Below the pieces are notes generated by a model. That model was given only the letters and a program-made list of their open reading frames with translations, made no database searches and was not told where the DNA came from. Below are positions 39,027 to 50,904 of a stretch of DNA of 64,000 nucleotides, in pieces. Source of the DNA: Taeniopygia guttata (Eukaryota > Chordata > Aves > Passeriformes > Estrildidae); NCBI RefSeq assembly GCF_048771995.1, contig NC_133025.1, positions 8,680,001 through 8,744,000 on the forward strand, read 5' to 3'. Every line of letters starts with the position of its first letter. Position 1 is the stretch's first letter. Position numbers and translations under genes: made by a program.

Positions 39027-39449
39027 TCTGTGGTTTCAGGTGTAGTTTGTCATATCAGTTGACTGGAACACTATAGATTATCAGGGGACTTCCAGGTGTC
39101 ACACAAGAAGAATGACTGTTTTCCAAAACAAGCTGTGCAGTCCTCTAGGCTCTGGCATAGATGAATATGTGAGTGTTACTAGGCATAGAAAACAGTTCTG
39201 AAAAGGTAATCCCATGTTGAATTTGAATGTTAAGGAAACCACCTACTCATTCTGAGGGGCTTAACCTTTCTTCAGGAGGTAAGTCTGGAACAATGGCCCT
39301 TATTTACAAAAGGTTTCCTTTATTTTCCATAAGGAATACAAAACCAGAATTTCTCCCATGCTAGAGTTGCTCCTTCCTTGCTGTAAGTACGCATTGCCAT
39401 TGTTGATTCACTCAAATACAGATTATTACAGTAATAATTAGTGACAAGT

Positions 39450-39475
39450 TATGTGTTATTTTGAAATAACACATA
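39450..39475. repeat. Perfect 12-bp inverted repeat, 2-base centre
   Basis: TATGTGTTATTT and its exact complement AAATAACACATA flank a TG centre. The surrounding sequence is not otherwise repetitive. Confidence 0.85.
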
Positions 39476-40994
39476 TTATGGTTCACATCATGTCTTCAGA
39501 GACCCGAGCAATGTGTTGTTTCACATTGACAAATGCGAGAAAGTGTTTGCACTTATGAATAAAATATTCTCCGTGCATTTTGACTTTCAAGTGTGCTTTG
39601 TGCAAGAGCATTAGGATGTGGCATCATCACAGGCATCCTAAACCTCTGTGACCTACTGCCTGGATTACTGCTCTCCCTTCTGTGACACTTGTTGCAAGCT
39701 TTTGGAAAACATCAGTGGACTTTGATCAGTCCTTTAAACTGGTTGTGCCTCTGCCTTGAACCATTTGAGGTTCTGGATGGGATTCAAGTCCTTGGTATTG
39801 CTCTTTGGAGGTGCAATCTGAAGCCTATTGAATTCAGTAAGAATTTTCCTACTAATTTTGGTGCCTTGCAAACGAGGCCACAGTCTTTAGTTATAGCTGA
39901 TGTTCCAACATGCCTTCTCTTTCTGACCTCAACCCCAAGAGCTTGCCTTACCTGCAGGGACAGCCCAAGGTGTGATACTATTTGCTTGCCTGGGCTTTCT
40001 GACAAACTCTTTTAGGTGATATATCAATGGCTATGCAAGCTGGAAAGTGCTTTAACATACAGGAATGATGCGAGTGCCAATTTTTGTACATTCGCTTGCC
40101 AGCTAAATGCAGCCCTTGCTTTGGTCTCCTGGAACGGAGCTATTATGTGTGTGTGACAGCTGAAAATTAAGAATGGTAACATAAAGCAGTGTAGGACCTG
40201 GTGTTACACAAGCTACCCCAGGCCTGGAGTGAAATGTGTTGTGTCACTGTGTCTTTCATTAGACTGTTCAGGATGCTTCAGGTCTGCTGGGGCAAATCAA
40301 TGTTCAGTCCAAGTGTGGCCAGTGGAGCCTTTTCCATTGGACTGCTGGTGAATTTATTCTCACTCAAGTAATATCCAGGACTGTATTTTGTAGCAAAATC
40401 CAGAAAAAATGTGAATCAAATCATAAGCACATCTTTTCCAGTTCCAGTGCAATTTACCTCCTACATAATGTTTCGAATATAGAAAGTATTTCAAGAGGAA
40501 AATCTCACATGGATTAATGTTTGTTGGTTGCCAAGGCAATAGTTTGGAGACCTCTCTAGCACAAAACAGATAATATTGTATGCAGAAGTAGATTATTATG
40601 AGGAGAAAATTTATTGATGTTAGGGAAGACAATGAGTGAGTGTCTGTTATACCTTTTAGCGATCATATTAATTTTGCTTTGGTCAGTTTTCCACTCATTG
40701 ACATACTTCTGTGCTGTTACTTGAATGTCAGGAGAAATTAAATTTCCCCATGAAGGCTGGATGCCACTGTACAATGGAAAACAGTGTTTCTGTGTGGAAA
40801 ACCTGACAGTTCATTTAACAAGTCAGCCCTAAGGTAGGCTGGGAGCTGAGACGCTGTCGAAATAATGGTCATGCCAAGGTCATGCTGTGACTCCTTGGGA
40901 GACATGGGAAAAGGACACAACCACATCTGTCCTCAGTTATTCCAGTCTTGAACAGGCAAAACCTAAAAAAGCCAACCTGAACTCAGCCAAAAGT

Positions 40995-41025
40995 AAAAAA
41001 AAAAAACACCAAAAAAACCCACAAA
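40995..41025. repeat. A-rich tract with ACC/CCC interruptions
   Basis: A run of 12 A, then CACC, 7 A and CCCAC. It resembles the other A(n)C(n) tracts in the window. Confidence 0.85.
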
Positions 41026-41863
41026 GCGATCTATTTTAATTATGAAGAATAAAACATAAGGTACATTAGCAGATGCTACAAGATTTAAAGCAGTTGATAT
41101 ATAAAGATGGAAAATAAACTGAGAACTTCTGTATTTATTTATTGTTAGCAAGTTGTGTCTTTAAATTCTCTTCTGTAATCATAAAAGAGCATCATTATTT
41201 TGAACTTTTCCAAACCAAACGTGACCAGGGACCTGACCAAAAGAAGGCATCAAGACAACATTGACTCTGAATCATTTCAAGCCTAGCATGAGATTACAAG
41301 GACATTTCTGACACGAATGGGAGCTGTATCCTGCACAGTTCTGTTCCAGAATACATCTGTAGCAGCTCTTCCTCCCTTTTTTTATAGTCTCCCTACCATC
41401 ATGATCCAATCCACATTCTAGAAGGTGTAAAGTAACCATATTCCTTTCTGGTTGAACATCCTTGACTCCTTGCCATTTATTACTTGGTTTTGTCTCTGCC
41501 ATTGTACCTCTGCAGCTCTCTTTACAGCTCTTCTAAGCAAAGTCAGGACAAAGTGATAATGAATTTTTATATTCTTTGATTGACTGATTTCAAATTATAT
41601 TCAGTTTTATCTACACCCTTTGATATTTCTAAAGCACCTCAGAACCTCAGTTTTTCAAAGGTAGCTTGTCAGCAGAAGTGTTGGATGTTTCACACCTTTG
41701 AAAGTACTGTCTTTTGAAAGACAAACCATATCAAAATAATATTGTTCATTCATCCTTTAAAAGTTATGTGTTCTTCTCATCTCTGCCCCACACTATACAT
41801 TTTTAAAATCATGTCCATAGATCAATTTTAATCAGATGTCCCAGTAGTCTCTGTGCCTTCTAG

Positions 41864-41903
41864 TGTATATATGCATGTGTATATTCTGATATATATATTA
41901 TAA
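41864..41903. repeat. TA-rich microsatellite
   Basis: GTATATATGCATGTGTATAT is followed a few bases later by an ATATATATATTATA run. It is an interrupted TA/TG array. Confidence 0.8.
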
Positions 41904-42249
41904 AGTAAGATAAAAATATTGCAAGTACATTATATTGCAATGTCTCGTGGAAACTAGAGAGAGATAGAAACAAAAAAGTATAAAATAATAATAAAAAAAA
42001 TATATCTTGAGACTTTTACCAGAAATCCAAGCAAAACTTTTCAGACTTAGAAACATATTACCTAAAGTTTTTGGTTTTTTTCTGTAGTGTATTCTTTTAC
42101 TTGCTGTAGTGGTTTTCACTGACCTGAAGAAGTAGGCCATACCAGTTTTCTGATATTTTCCACTCCACTGGATCAGAGGGCTACTAATCTCTCTTGCCAT
42201 GAGATTCTATTTGCATCTCAAGTAAGAATTTTCTGTCTTGGCATCTTAG

Positions 42250-42288
42250 TTATTTACCTGAGAGACTTATTATTTACCTGAGAGACTT
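42250..42288 (+). repeat. 20-bp tandem duplication
   Basis: A 20-base unit beginning TATTTACCTGAGAGACT occurs about 1.9 times head to tail with no mismatch, suggesting a recent local duplication. Confidence 0.93.
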
Positions 42289-43831
42289 TCAGGTGTTATC
42301 ATATCACTGCCTTCATCAGAGAGATCTGGCAAGGTGCTAATGTTGTCTAGCATTTTCCAAGGACGATGCACAGGCAGTATCCTTACAGAGTCTAACACAT
42401 TTTGATATGTAATTATCAGAGAACTCAGACATGGGATGCTTTCTAATTCAAGAACTGAAGGTTTTACAAATTTTATTTGTACAGAGGTTCCTTAATTGTT
42501 CATTGCTGCATTACTCCTCAGCTGTAATTATGTTGCACCAGCAGGTGTTTGTTTTCTCCTGCTGCTTCTGCCCCAGATGAATTTGGCACATTTTTCCCTG
42601 GAATGTGGGGGCTGTTCTGTTTCCATTGTGGGTTTTGGTCAAGGTCATATTTGGTCAATCAGGAGACAGTGGCACCAGGCATGCACTGAAGTTAGAAATG
42701 TTTGCACTCCATAACCCAGATGTCCTGTCCTTAATCGTGATACTTTTGTAAGAGGAGCCTCCCAGCATGAATGTCTGTTATGCATTATGACTGGTTTTTT
42801 GCTGGACAAATAAGATGTGTATGAAGGTCACAAGGATTCCAGACAGGGCTGCCAGAATAAACTGTGTATTACAGTGGTCTGGGAAAGCAGTTTGATTCAG
42901 GATCCACTCATGCCACTGTTAAAATCCTGTGTATGCAGTGAACATTATATTTTCTTGCATGAGGTGTAGAAAATTACCCTAGATGTTAGTCTGTCATGCT
43001 TGGTAGGAAATGTATATAGGCATGTTACAATATTCCCTGTGATCACAAAACTCCCAGGAAATGTGTGGCATTATGCCAGCTGCATTCAGTGCAGCTGCAA
43101 AATGTACTCAAAGATCAACCATGAGGTTACCAAGACAGCTCATGTAGTTGTCAGGAAGTTTTTGACTACAAAATGCTAAGAATAAGGAACTCCTTCTACT
43201 ATTCTTTCTGTGAACAGGCATACTAAGCCCAGAGTTTTGGAAATTATTCCACTTATCCTGTCTCTGCTGGTGGTGTCTGATGAAATAGGTGTTGACTAAT
43301 GGTCAGGGCTAGCAATACATATGAACTGCCATCGATCACCCCATCCCTGTGGGGCATGAGGTAAGGAAAAGCAGCAAGAAGCATAATAGGGCACAGTGAT
43401 CTGTAATAAGATATACAGGCCTAAAATATTCTTATGGATGCATATACAGTTTTTCTACATAGGTCTTGAAATAAAATAATTTTTAGAAAGTAGAAATGGG
43501 TAGTGTGAACCTTAGGAATATGGTCCTATATTGTAAAAATCCAGAATAAAGTGAAACCAGACACTGGATTCCCCATGTCTCTATTAAAAGCAAGTGCAAA
43601 AGGAGTGTATGGGCTTTACAATATGAGTTTTCCATAGAGGTTAAAGCAGCAGGCTCCCATAAGTAGGGTGCAAGTCTTCAGACCAGTTTTCAAGCAGAGG
43701 AGCCGAGTCTCAAACCATGATTTGTACCTTCAAAACCAAATTAAACTTAATGTTTCAACTGTTAAAGTGGAGCTAGTGCTACCAGATCATCTTTGAACTG
43801 TGTCTGGAGGATAAAGAGTGAAAAGTATTGA

Positions 43832-43857
43832 TATTTTTAATAATAAATAATAATGAT
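43832..43857. repeat. AAT-rich simple repeat
   Basis: ATTTTTAATAATAAATAATAAT: short AAT/AATA units in the intron. Confidence 0.75.
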
Positions 43858-46165
43858 AGACATTACAGATGATTTGTCTTCACTGATATTAGACTCTGTT
43901 TACCACATAGTGCTGTGCTTTGGAGGAACACTAAGTTAAGAAAGAGGAGAACATTGCGAAGACAAAGAATTTACAATATCTGAAAATTAAACCTCTCTAC
44001 CACAATTGATAAAATACTAAAGGGCTTGTGACCTAAATGCTGATCAGATCACATTAGAAAATGGAAACATTATTACTGAAGAGTTAAACTGTGAATTCCT
44101 GAAAAGTTATATATCTGTTTACCAGGGCAAAGTTTGACATTGTGATATTACTTCTGAAAGTAGGGGCACCTTGCACAGCGTTCACATGAACATGTTACAC
44201 TTTTTTCTTAAATGTGTTGATTTTTAACAGTAACAGTTTGTTGTTTCCAAAGTCTAAAAATATAAACAAAGTAAGATTTTGAGACAAAACAGAACTTTAA
44301 AAAAAAAAACAAAACTGGAAGGATGGGAAAATGTTGTTAAGGCTTCAGGCACACACACATATAGACCTTCAAATCTGTGTTAGGGAGTAAGAACTCTTAA
44401 AAGGTATAAGGTTTTTGACTGATTTTACAATACTATACATTTTAGAACATTACTACTAGAACGTCTGGCTTGTGGGTGAATACTGTGAAAAGGGCAGCTT
44501 TTCACTTTTTTGCATCTTTTACATTTCCTTGGTTTTCTGTTTTGAATTCATGTCAGGATCTGTATTGAAAATAAAAGCTCTAAAAAATAGAGTATAAACC
44601 AAAATAATCAGATATGAACTTCAACAATATGAACCTCTTACACTGGGTGTAAGAGCCTATTTAACGGGATTTCTGTTCATCATGCTTTATAATTCAGTGT
44701 GATATTGTATTCCATCACCAGCAGCTTAATTTATTTCTTTCACCATCTGCTCTTTTTTTTTATTCTTCCATGCCAAAAATTCAATAGCACTCAATGAGCA
44801 AAGCAAAACTATTCTGTATTTCAACTAAACTGGTTTTATGCTGTTGTTATTCAGAATATATTGGCCTATTTCTTACACCGGTTTGTTTAGCTAACCAAGC
44901 CTTTTGTTTACTAAACCAGCAAAATGTGAAACAGTAAATACTGTGTGAGCTATTAGTGCCAGCACTTCTATAGCTGTTACTTTATGAGACAAATATCAGG
45001 CCAGTTGGTTTTTAATTACAGGCAATAACTGAAGCTTAATAAGTGTGACTGTCCTTGCCACAGCTCTGTCCAGCCCATCCCTTGCACAGGGCAGGCTGAG
45101 CCACTTGCACAAACATAGACCAGTAGTCAAAGCACTCCCCATGCCAAGCCCTGTTAATCTATCAGTATCTCAAAATGTCCTTTGTGCGTTCCCTGAGCCA
45201 CAAAAATAATTATGTAAGTTTTGTGAGCTCCTAGAACTACAACTGTGCTCTCATTAACACCTTCTGTTCCTGTGGAGATGGAGAGATGTATGAGTCTTCA
45301 GAATACAAAGTTTTAGATCAGACCACTTTGCTCAATACAGGACTAAATGAAAACTAAAATCAGTAACACACAAACTTCCTTGGAGGTCTGAAATGGAGCA
45401 GTGGTAAGGACCACATCAAGGCGGTGTCCATCCATCTGTGACAGCCTTACATAAAGGGTTTCATGCAAAGAAATGATGGAAAATAATTTTAGAAACTTTG
45501 CTTTGGGGCTTCCAAACTGCCATTGCTGCTCTGGTCTGAATTGGAATATATTGGACCCAGGTCATTTAACCATTCATGTCCCACAAAGCACTATAGTACT
45601 TAGGTTGGGTTGGACATTAAATTCTATAATCTTATTCTTGTTTCTTCTTTCACATAACATGATGCCATTAAATTTCACATCATGGTATCTTTAAGTTAGT
45701 ACTTTCAGATGACTAGTTCTGAATGACAGGCAAACGATAGAGTATATGATCAGACCAAAAATGCCATGGCAGAACTCTCGTAGTTCTTCCAAGATAGGCC
45801 TCATGCTCTTTTGTATAGGGCACAAAGGATAATAAAATATGTTTTATTAGGGAAAATAGAACTAGCTGCACAGAATTCCTTTCCACAGGCACTTATAATT
45901 TAATACAATTCTTCTACTAAATACTATTACTGTAATGCCAGGAATTATGTTGGATTTTGGGTTCATATCCCAACTGTACAATTCAGGATATGCTTCAGAC
46001 CTGTTTATTCAAATAATTTTATTCAGACTGTGGCTAACATAAACAGAGAAGCAATTTAAAGAAACTTGACACAGGTTATTCTGAAAGTCTAGTAGACATA
46101 ATGATTAATATTTCCAGGAAGGCTGATGATTAGGAAAAATAATGATATAGAGAAGAGCTTAGAGG

Positions 46166-46199
46166 AATTAAAAAAAAGAGAAAAAAAAAAAGATGGAAA
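46166..46199. repeat. A-rich low-complexity block
   Basis: A runs of 7 and 11 with GAGA and GATGG interruptions, inside A+T-rich intron DNA. Confidence 0.75.
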
Positions 46200-47159
46200 A
46201 GTACTCTTACTGAAAATTATTGGTAACCTAAACCATCTGAAAAAATAGTGTTTGCAGTAGAAGCCCTTAAAGTTATAACAGAAGTAAAAATAATACAATT
46301 ATTAAATTAAGGATAATTGAGAGATAAAATAATGTGATTGATAAGTGGCTCTTGTTTTTCCTCTCCAATTTCAAACAGAGCACAATATTAATTTAGGATT
46401 CATCAAACACATGTGATGAAAGACAAAGAACTAGTAGGAAAAATATATCGTGCCTTACACGGTCATCATAAGATGTAGCTCTTTGTCAGCTACCAATTTA
46501 TCAGCACTGAGAGTGCTTGCCTGCTGCACCTAACAACATCCTCATGCCAACAGTGCTGTTTTTTCTTGAAGTCTCATTTATCTTCCTACACAGGTCATTA
46601 AAGTTTGAACCTGCTTGCTTGAAGTTGTGTCTATGGTTGCCACTTTCTCTGTATCCACCCCCACAGTGTTCTTGTGCTCCTGAGAGATCTTTATTTCAAC
46701 AACAGCAGCAGCGAAATTACTGGCATTTTCACTGACAGAAAATTGGGGAAAGCTTTTGTGTTAGTTTTATCTCAGTTTGTAATTTTAACTAGTTGCAATA
46801 ATTTTCTCTGAACTACAGGATCTCAGTTTTAGGCACTTGATCAACCTTTTAGTTTCTTCTCTCAGCTGCATAACACATGGCACACATACGCTGCTATTAT
46901 CTTGGGTGTCTTAGCTTGTTTTACCCCACTGATTCTACTTTAGGTGTCTGTGTGCCCTGACATAAAACCCTAATTCATCATTGTGATTGTTCCTTCCTAC
47001 TCGAGGAAAGAAGTTTACCATGTAGACTGCTGTAGAAGTGGCAGGTTATTTATGTATAAAATAAAATATGCCTGTGCGAAAACAACAGTAGCTGTTAAAA
47101 AGAGTAAGTAAGCGCTTGCTTTACCGTTATAGATGATGACAGTGGGCAGGTGTATCTTT

Positions 47160-47440
47160 AAAAAATCAGAGTATTTTGGTTGGAAGGGGCTGCTGAAAGT
47201 CTGTGGGTTTAACATCCAGCCCCTGCCCCCAGCAAGGCTGACTAAATCAGGTTGTCCAGGGCTCTCTCCAGGCAACTTTAGAGTATCTTCAAGATGGAAA
47301 TTCCAGAGCCTCTAGCCCTCTGTGCCAGTGGTTGACATTGAAGAAGCTTGATCTGGTTTGTAACCAAAATTTGCTGTGCTGACTCTTGTCCCTGGGCACT
47401 TTAGTATCAACCTTTTCTGCAGCCTCCCATTGAGTAGTTC
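47160..47440 (-). mobile_element. CR1 LINE fragment, old and diverged
   Basis: The + strand shows decayed CR1 3' sequence in reverse complement: TTTTGGTTGGAAGGGGCTGC at the left, then a CCAGCCCCTGCCCC-like block, AGGTTGTCCAGGGCTCTCTC, a GATGGAAATTCCAGAGCCTC stretch and a late CTTGTCCCTGGGCACTTT. The order matches CR1 copies with many substitutions and a few gaps. It is non-coding and immobile. The terminal octamer repeat is not recognisable, and both ends are approximate. Confidence 0.75.
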
Positions 47441-50400
47441 AAGCCAGCAATGAGATGTTGCCTTAGCAGACAACCATTGTGTGTATTTAGGGATCAGTAC
47501 TGCAATATACTCTAGCAGAAAATAATTGTAGAGATTACAGGAGATCAGCTAGTACAGCAAGTGCCAGCATAGTTTTTGACTGGGAAAGAATAATTATCCA
47601 TGTTCTGTACTGGTACTCGCACTCCTGGATGACATACAAACTAAATTCCCTGACTTGAAAGCAGACAGCATTTAATTCTAATATAATTCTATATCATTAT
47701 TATTTTTAATAAAAATGTAACTGGATTCCTGTAAAACTTAGGTATTTGAACATTTTCCTAGTCCTCCTTTGTTTTGATAGACACAGTGCATATTTTGATT
47801 CCATGCTTTTTTTCCTAGTATTATGCTACTAGAGTTGTTTGGCACATGACTGTTTCAAATGACTGGCTACCTGTATTCCATCTCTGGATCACATATACTG
47901 TATATATGAGATCTGATTATTCTGGTACTTCTGGGGCTGCATCTGGCTTCTGGGTAACATCACCTCTTCCTGAACATAAATTGGATGGAGTGAACCCAAC
48001 AGTCCCTCAGTTCCTTCATGCTTTCATTGCTCATTTTGACTTCTTTTTGTGCAGTGTAACTTTTGATACCAATACCTGCTTATCAGGGTGGACAGTGAGG
48101 TTATTTTAGCTTGTGTGTCTGGTGTGGAGGAGCTTAAGTCTTACAGTTTTCTATTTTACTACACTGCTTAGTTAGGTAAAATTAAAATAAATCTTATTAA
48201 TAGTAGAGACAGGTTTGTTTCTTGTTCTGGCTCAGAGTTCTGGAGATGCTGAAGGAAGACAGCTGGTATAGACATATATTCCAGTAAGTCAAGGAATTGA
48301 GGAAGAACATCTGTAGGAGATACAAGAATATTTAATTTCAATAAGGCAGACATAGCAGTGTCATCTACTCTTCTTAGCCAAGTGACTTAAGAAAAATTTG
48401 AGAACATTACTATATGTTATGTCCTTTGGAGCAGTATGTAGGAGTAATTCAGAAGAATCTGAACATGCAAACTGAGTGCTCTGCTCTCTTCCACATGAAT
48501 GCTTTTTAATTACAGGTTACTGGAATAGGCAAAAATGCACAGCAAAATCTAGCTTCTGTGGCACATGCCTTTAAATGTGGTAAAGAGGAGCTCAGGTGTG
48601 CCTTATTAGAGCTCTAAAAATACTACATACTCAAAGCATTCCAAGATTTCTTGGCTTTATGAGACCACAGTTGGCACATATCACATGAAGTCAGGCTTTA
48701 TTTCCTCCTGCCTTCATTTGATATCCTTTGTTCAGGAACCCAGCTAGGAATGTTCGTCTCTCCTGGAACCACAGTACAAATTTTTTTTGGTAAAAGAGCT
48801 TTTACTCTCTAGCAGTTTGCTTTTTCATACCATGTATTCATAGAGATTTCCTTTTTAGTAGGTAAAATGATCACTTGAAGAGCTATGGAAAATCCTAGTT
48901 TCTGCTGTGTTCCTAGTGATGATGTTACCCCATGCTCTATTCTATTTCCCAAGAAAAAGTCGGAGGTTTTGGTTTTTATTGGGTCATCTACTTCATATTT
49001 TTTGCCATAATCACGGAATTTACTTTCCCGGGGGGAAATCAGACAGCAAAATTTTATTTCTTTTTAAAATTAGTTTAAAAGAATAAGACATCTTGAGAGA
49101 TGTCTTCTTCAGATTGTTGATACAAATCAAGTTGATGCAATATTGATGCAGTACAGGTTGGTTACGTCTTTTCTAGGCAAGGCTGAAGCTGTGAGAGCTC
49201 AGATTTTGAGAAGCTGCTGTCTCAGAAATTTTCATGGGAACCATATGGGAATCAGTCCTTTCCACATAGTGGCGTGCCTTATCAGATCCTGCAAGCTTTT
49301 AAAAATATCATTAGGAGCCAGATTTCCATTGTGAGGATTTGTTCATCACCAGAACTACCATCCATGGAAAATGACAGTAGAAACATTTATTAACCTTGAA
49401 CAAATCTGTTCCTTCAAAACATATCTCTCTGACTGTTGCTATGAGCCTTGCTTCCAGTGCTGCAGAATCTACCTGGAGTCTGAACTGTCAAAGGAATTTA
49501 AGACTGGTTGAGCCTGCTCTTCCCTGTATACCTCTGTGTGTGGGAGTCAGGAGAGGGTGAGATCATTCAGTGCTCAGCAGAGCCCCAACAAAGACTCCTG
49601 ACTTACGGGGTCTGAACTGACATTTGTGGGTCTAACACACACCCCAGAGTGAAACTGCCAGAAACACTCTCTTCAGCTGTTCTTTGCTAAGTGATTCTTC
49701 TTTTGGTATCTCTAAGGTAACTGGAATCTTTGTGCTTCTTATCTTCTAGCACATCACATATATCAGGTAATAGTTAAGTCAGAACAATAAGAGATGAGAT
49801 GCTGTGTCAGCATGTGGGCTGCAAATGGAACAAAAGAGTTTTCTTAAATTCAATATGTTCTGAAAATACAAAGTGGCAATGTTCAGCCATGCAGTAACAG
49901 GCCATAAAAGGAAAAGGAGTTAAACTCTTTACACTGCAGTTCTTTTGTCTTTCTGTATCAACATTCCCTTGTTTTTTAAATAGCCACAACAAATTACACT
50001 CTGAACTCTGTAAGTACCTTCACTATTTCTTCCAGATTATTCTTCTGCAAAATAGACTGTGAAACCATGTTTGTTAAGTCTCATTGTGTTCTTTATGGCT
50101 GTGGTGCACATGCTGTCCAGCAGCTGGAGTGAGATTTGGGGAATGCTGAAGTCAAAAGGACACAAATATTTTCAGTGTGTTGAGATTGTTACTTAATCAC
50201 CATTAGGGTGATGTTTACCTGTGCCTCATTTATTTGCTACGTACCACTTTGTTTCCTGAAAATTTTTCACAGGGATCTGTAATGTGGTCATGTAATAAGC
50301 AAACAGCACTAATACATAAAGGACTATTTTGTACAAAATATCAATCCAGAGGAACTATTGCCTGTTCATGTTTGCATGTTTTATAAATGCTGTTACTTTA

Positions 50401-50856
50401 AAAGTGATTGTATTGTGAATATATGAGGGCACAACAAATGAAAATGTGATAAGTAGATAAAAATCTACATAGCTATGTTGCCATCTATTATGCTATTTGA
50501 GAATCTTGCCAAATTTGAATCTGAATTCCTATATTTGACATATCTAGCATGCATAAACTGCAATACATTTTGCATTTCAGTCTTCTTTTTGGAAAAGCTC
50601 ATTTGCTCAGTAAATCTGAAGCTGTAATATTTATGCTCCACTGTAGCTGCTTTACAAGGACCAAAATGGGCCATATCTCCTGTTGCCCATTTGTTTGCTT
50701 TCTGCTCTTACTTACTGTAAGGGAATTCTTACCCTCAGGAATACCTCAGGAAAAATCAGCTTTAAGAGAGATTAAAAAGTTTTGGATTTTTTTGTTTGTT
50801 TTAATAACAAGAGGAGCTTGCCAGTAATGTCCTGGTGGAAAGGAGGGGAGATTGTA

Positions 50857-50904
50857 TTTTTGGTTTTTTTGGGGTTTTGTTTGTTTGTTTGTTTTTTTGT
50901 TGTT
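50857..50904 (+). repeat. T(n)G(4) tract followed by a TTTG array
   Basis: TTTTTGGTTTTTTTGGGGTT leads into three to four TTTG units. It is similar in form to the tract at 15,942-16,018. Confidence 0.88.

Noticed and set aside
45590..45645. GGTTGGGTTGGAC followed by ATTCTATAATC, hinting at another CR1 tail
   Set aside because: Only short matches with the wrong spacing. Too weak to call.
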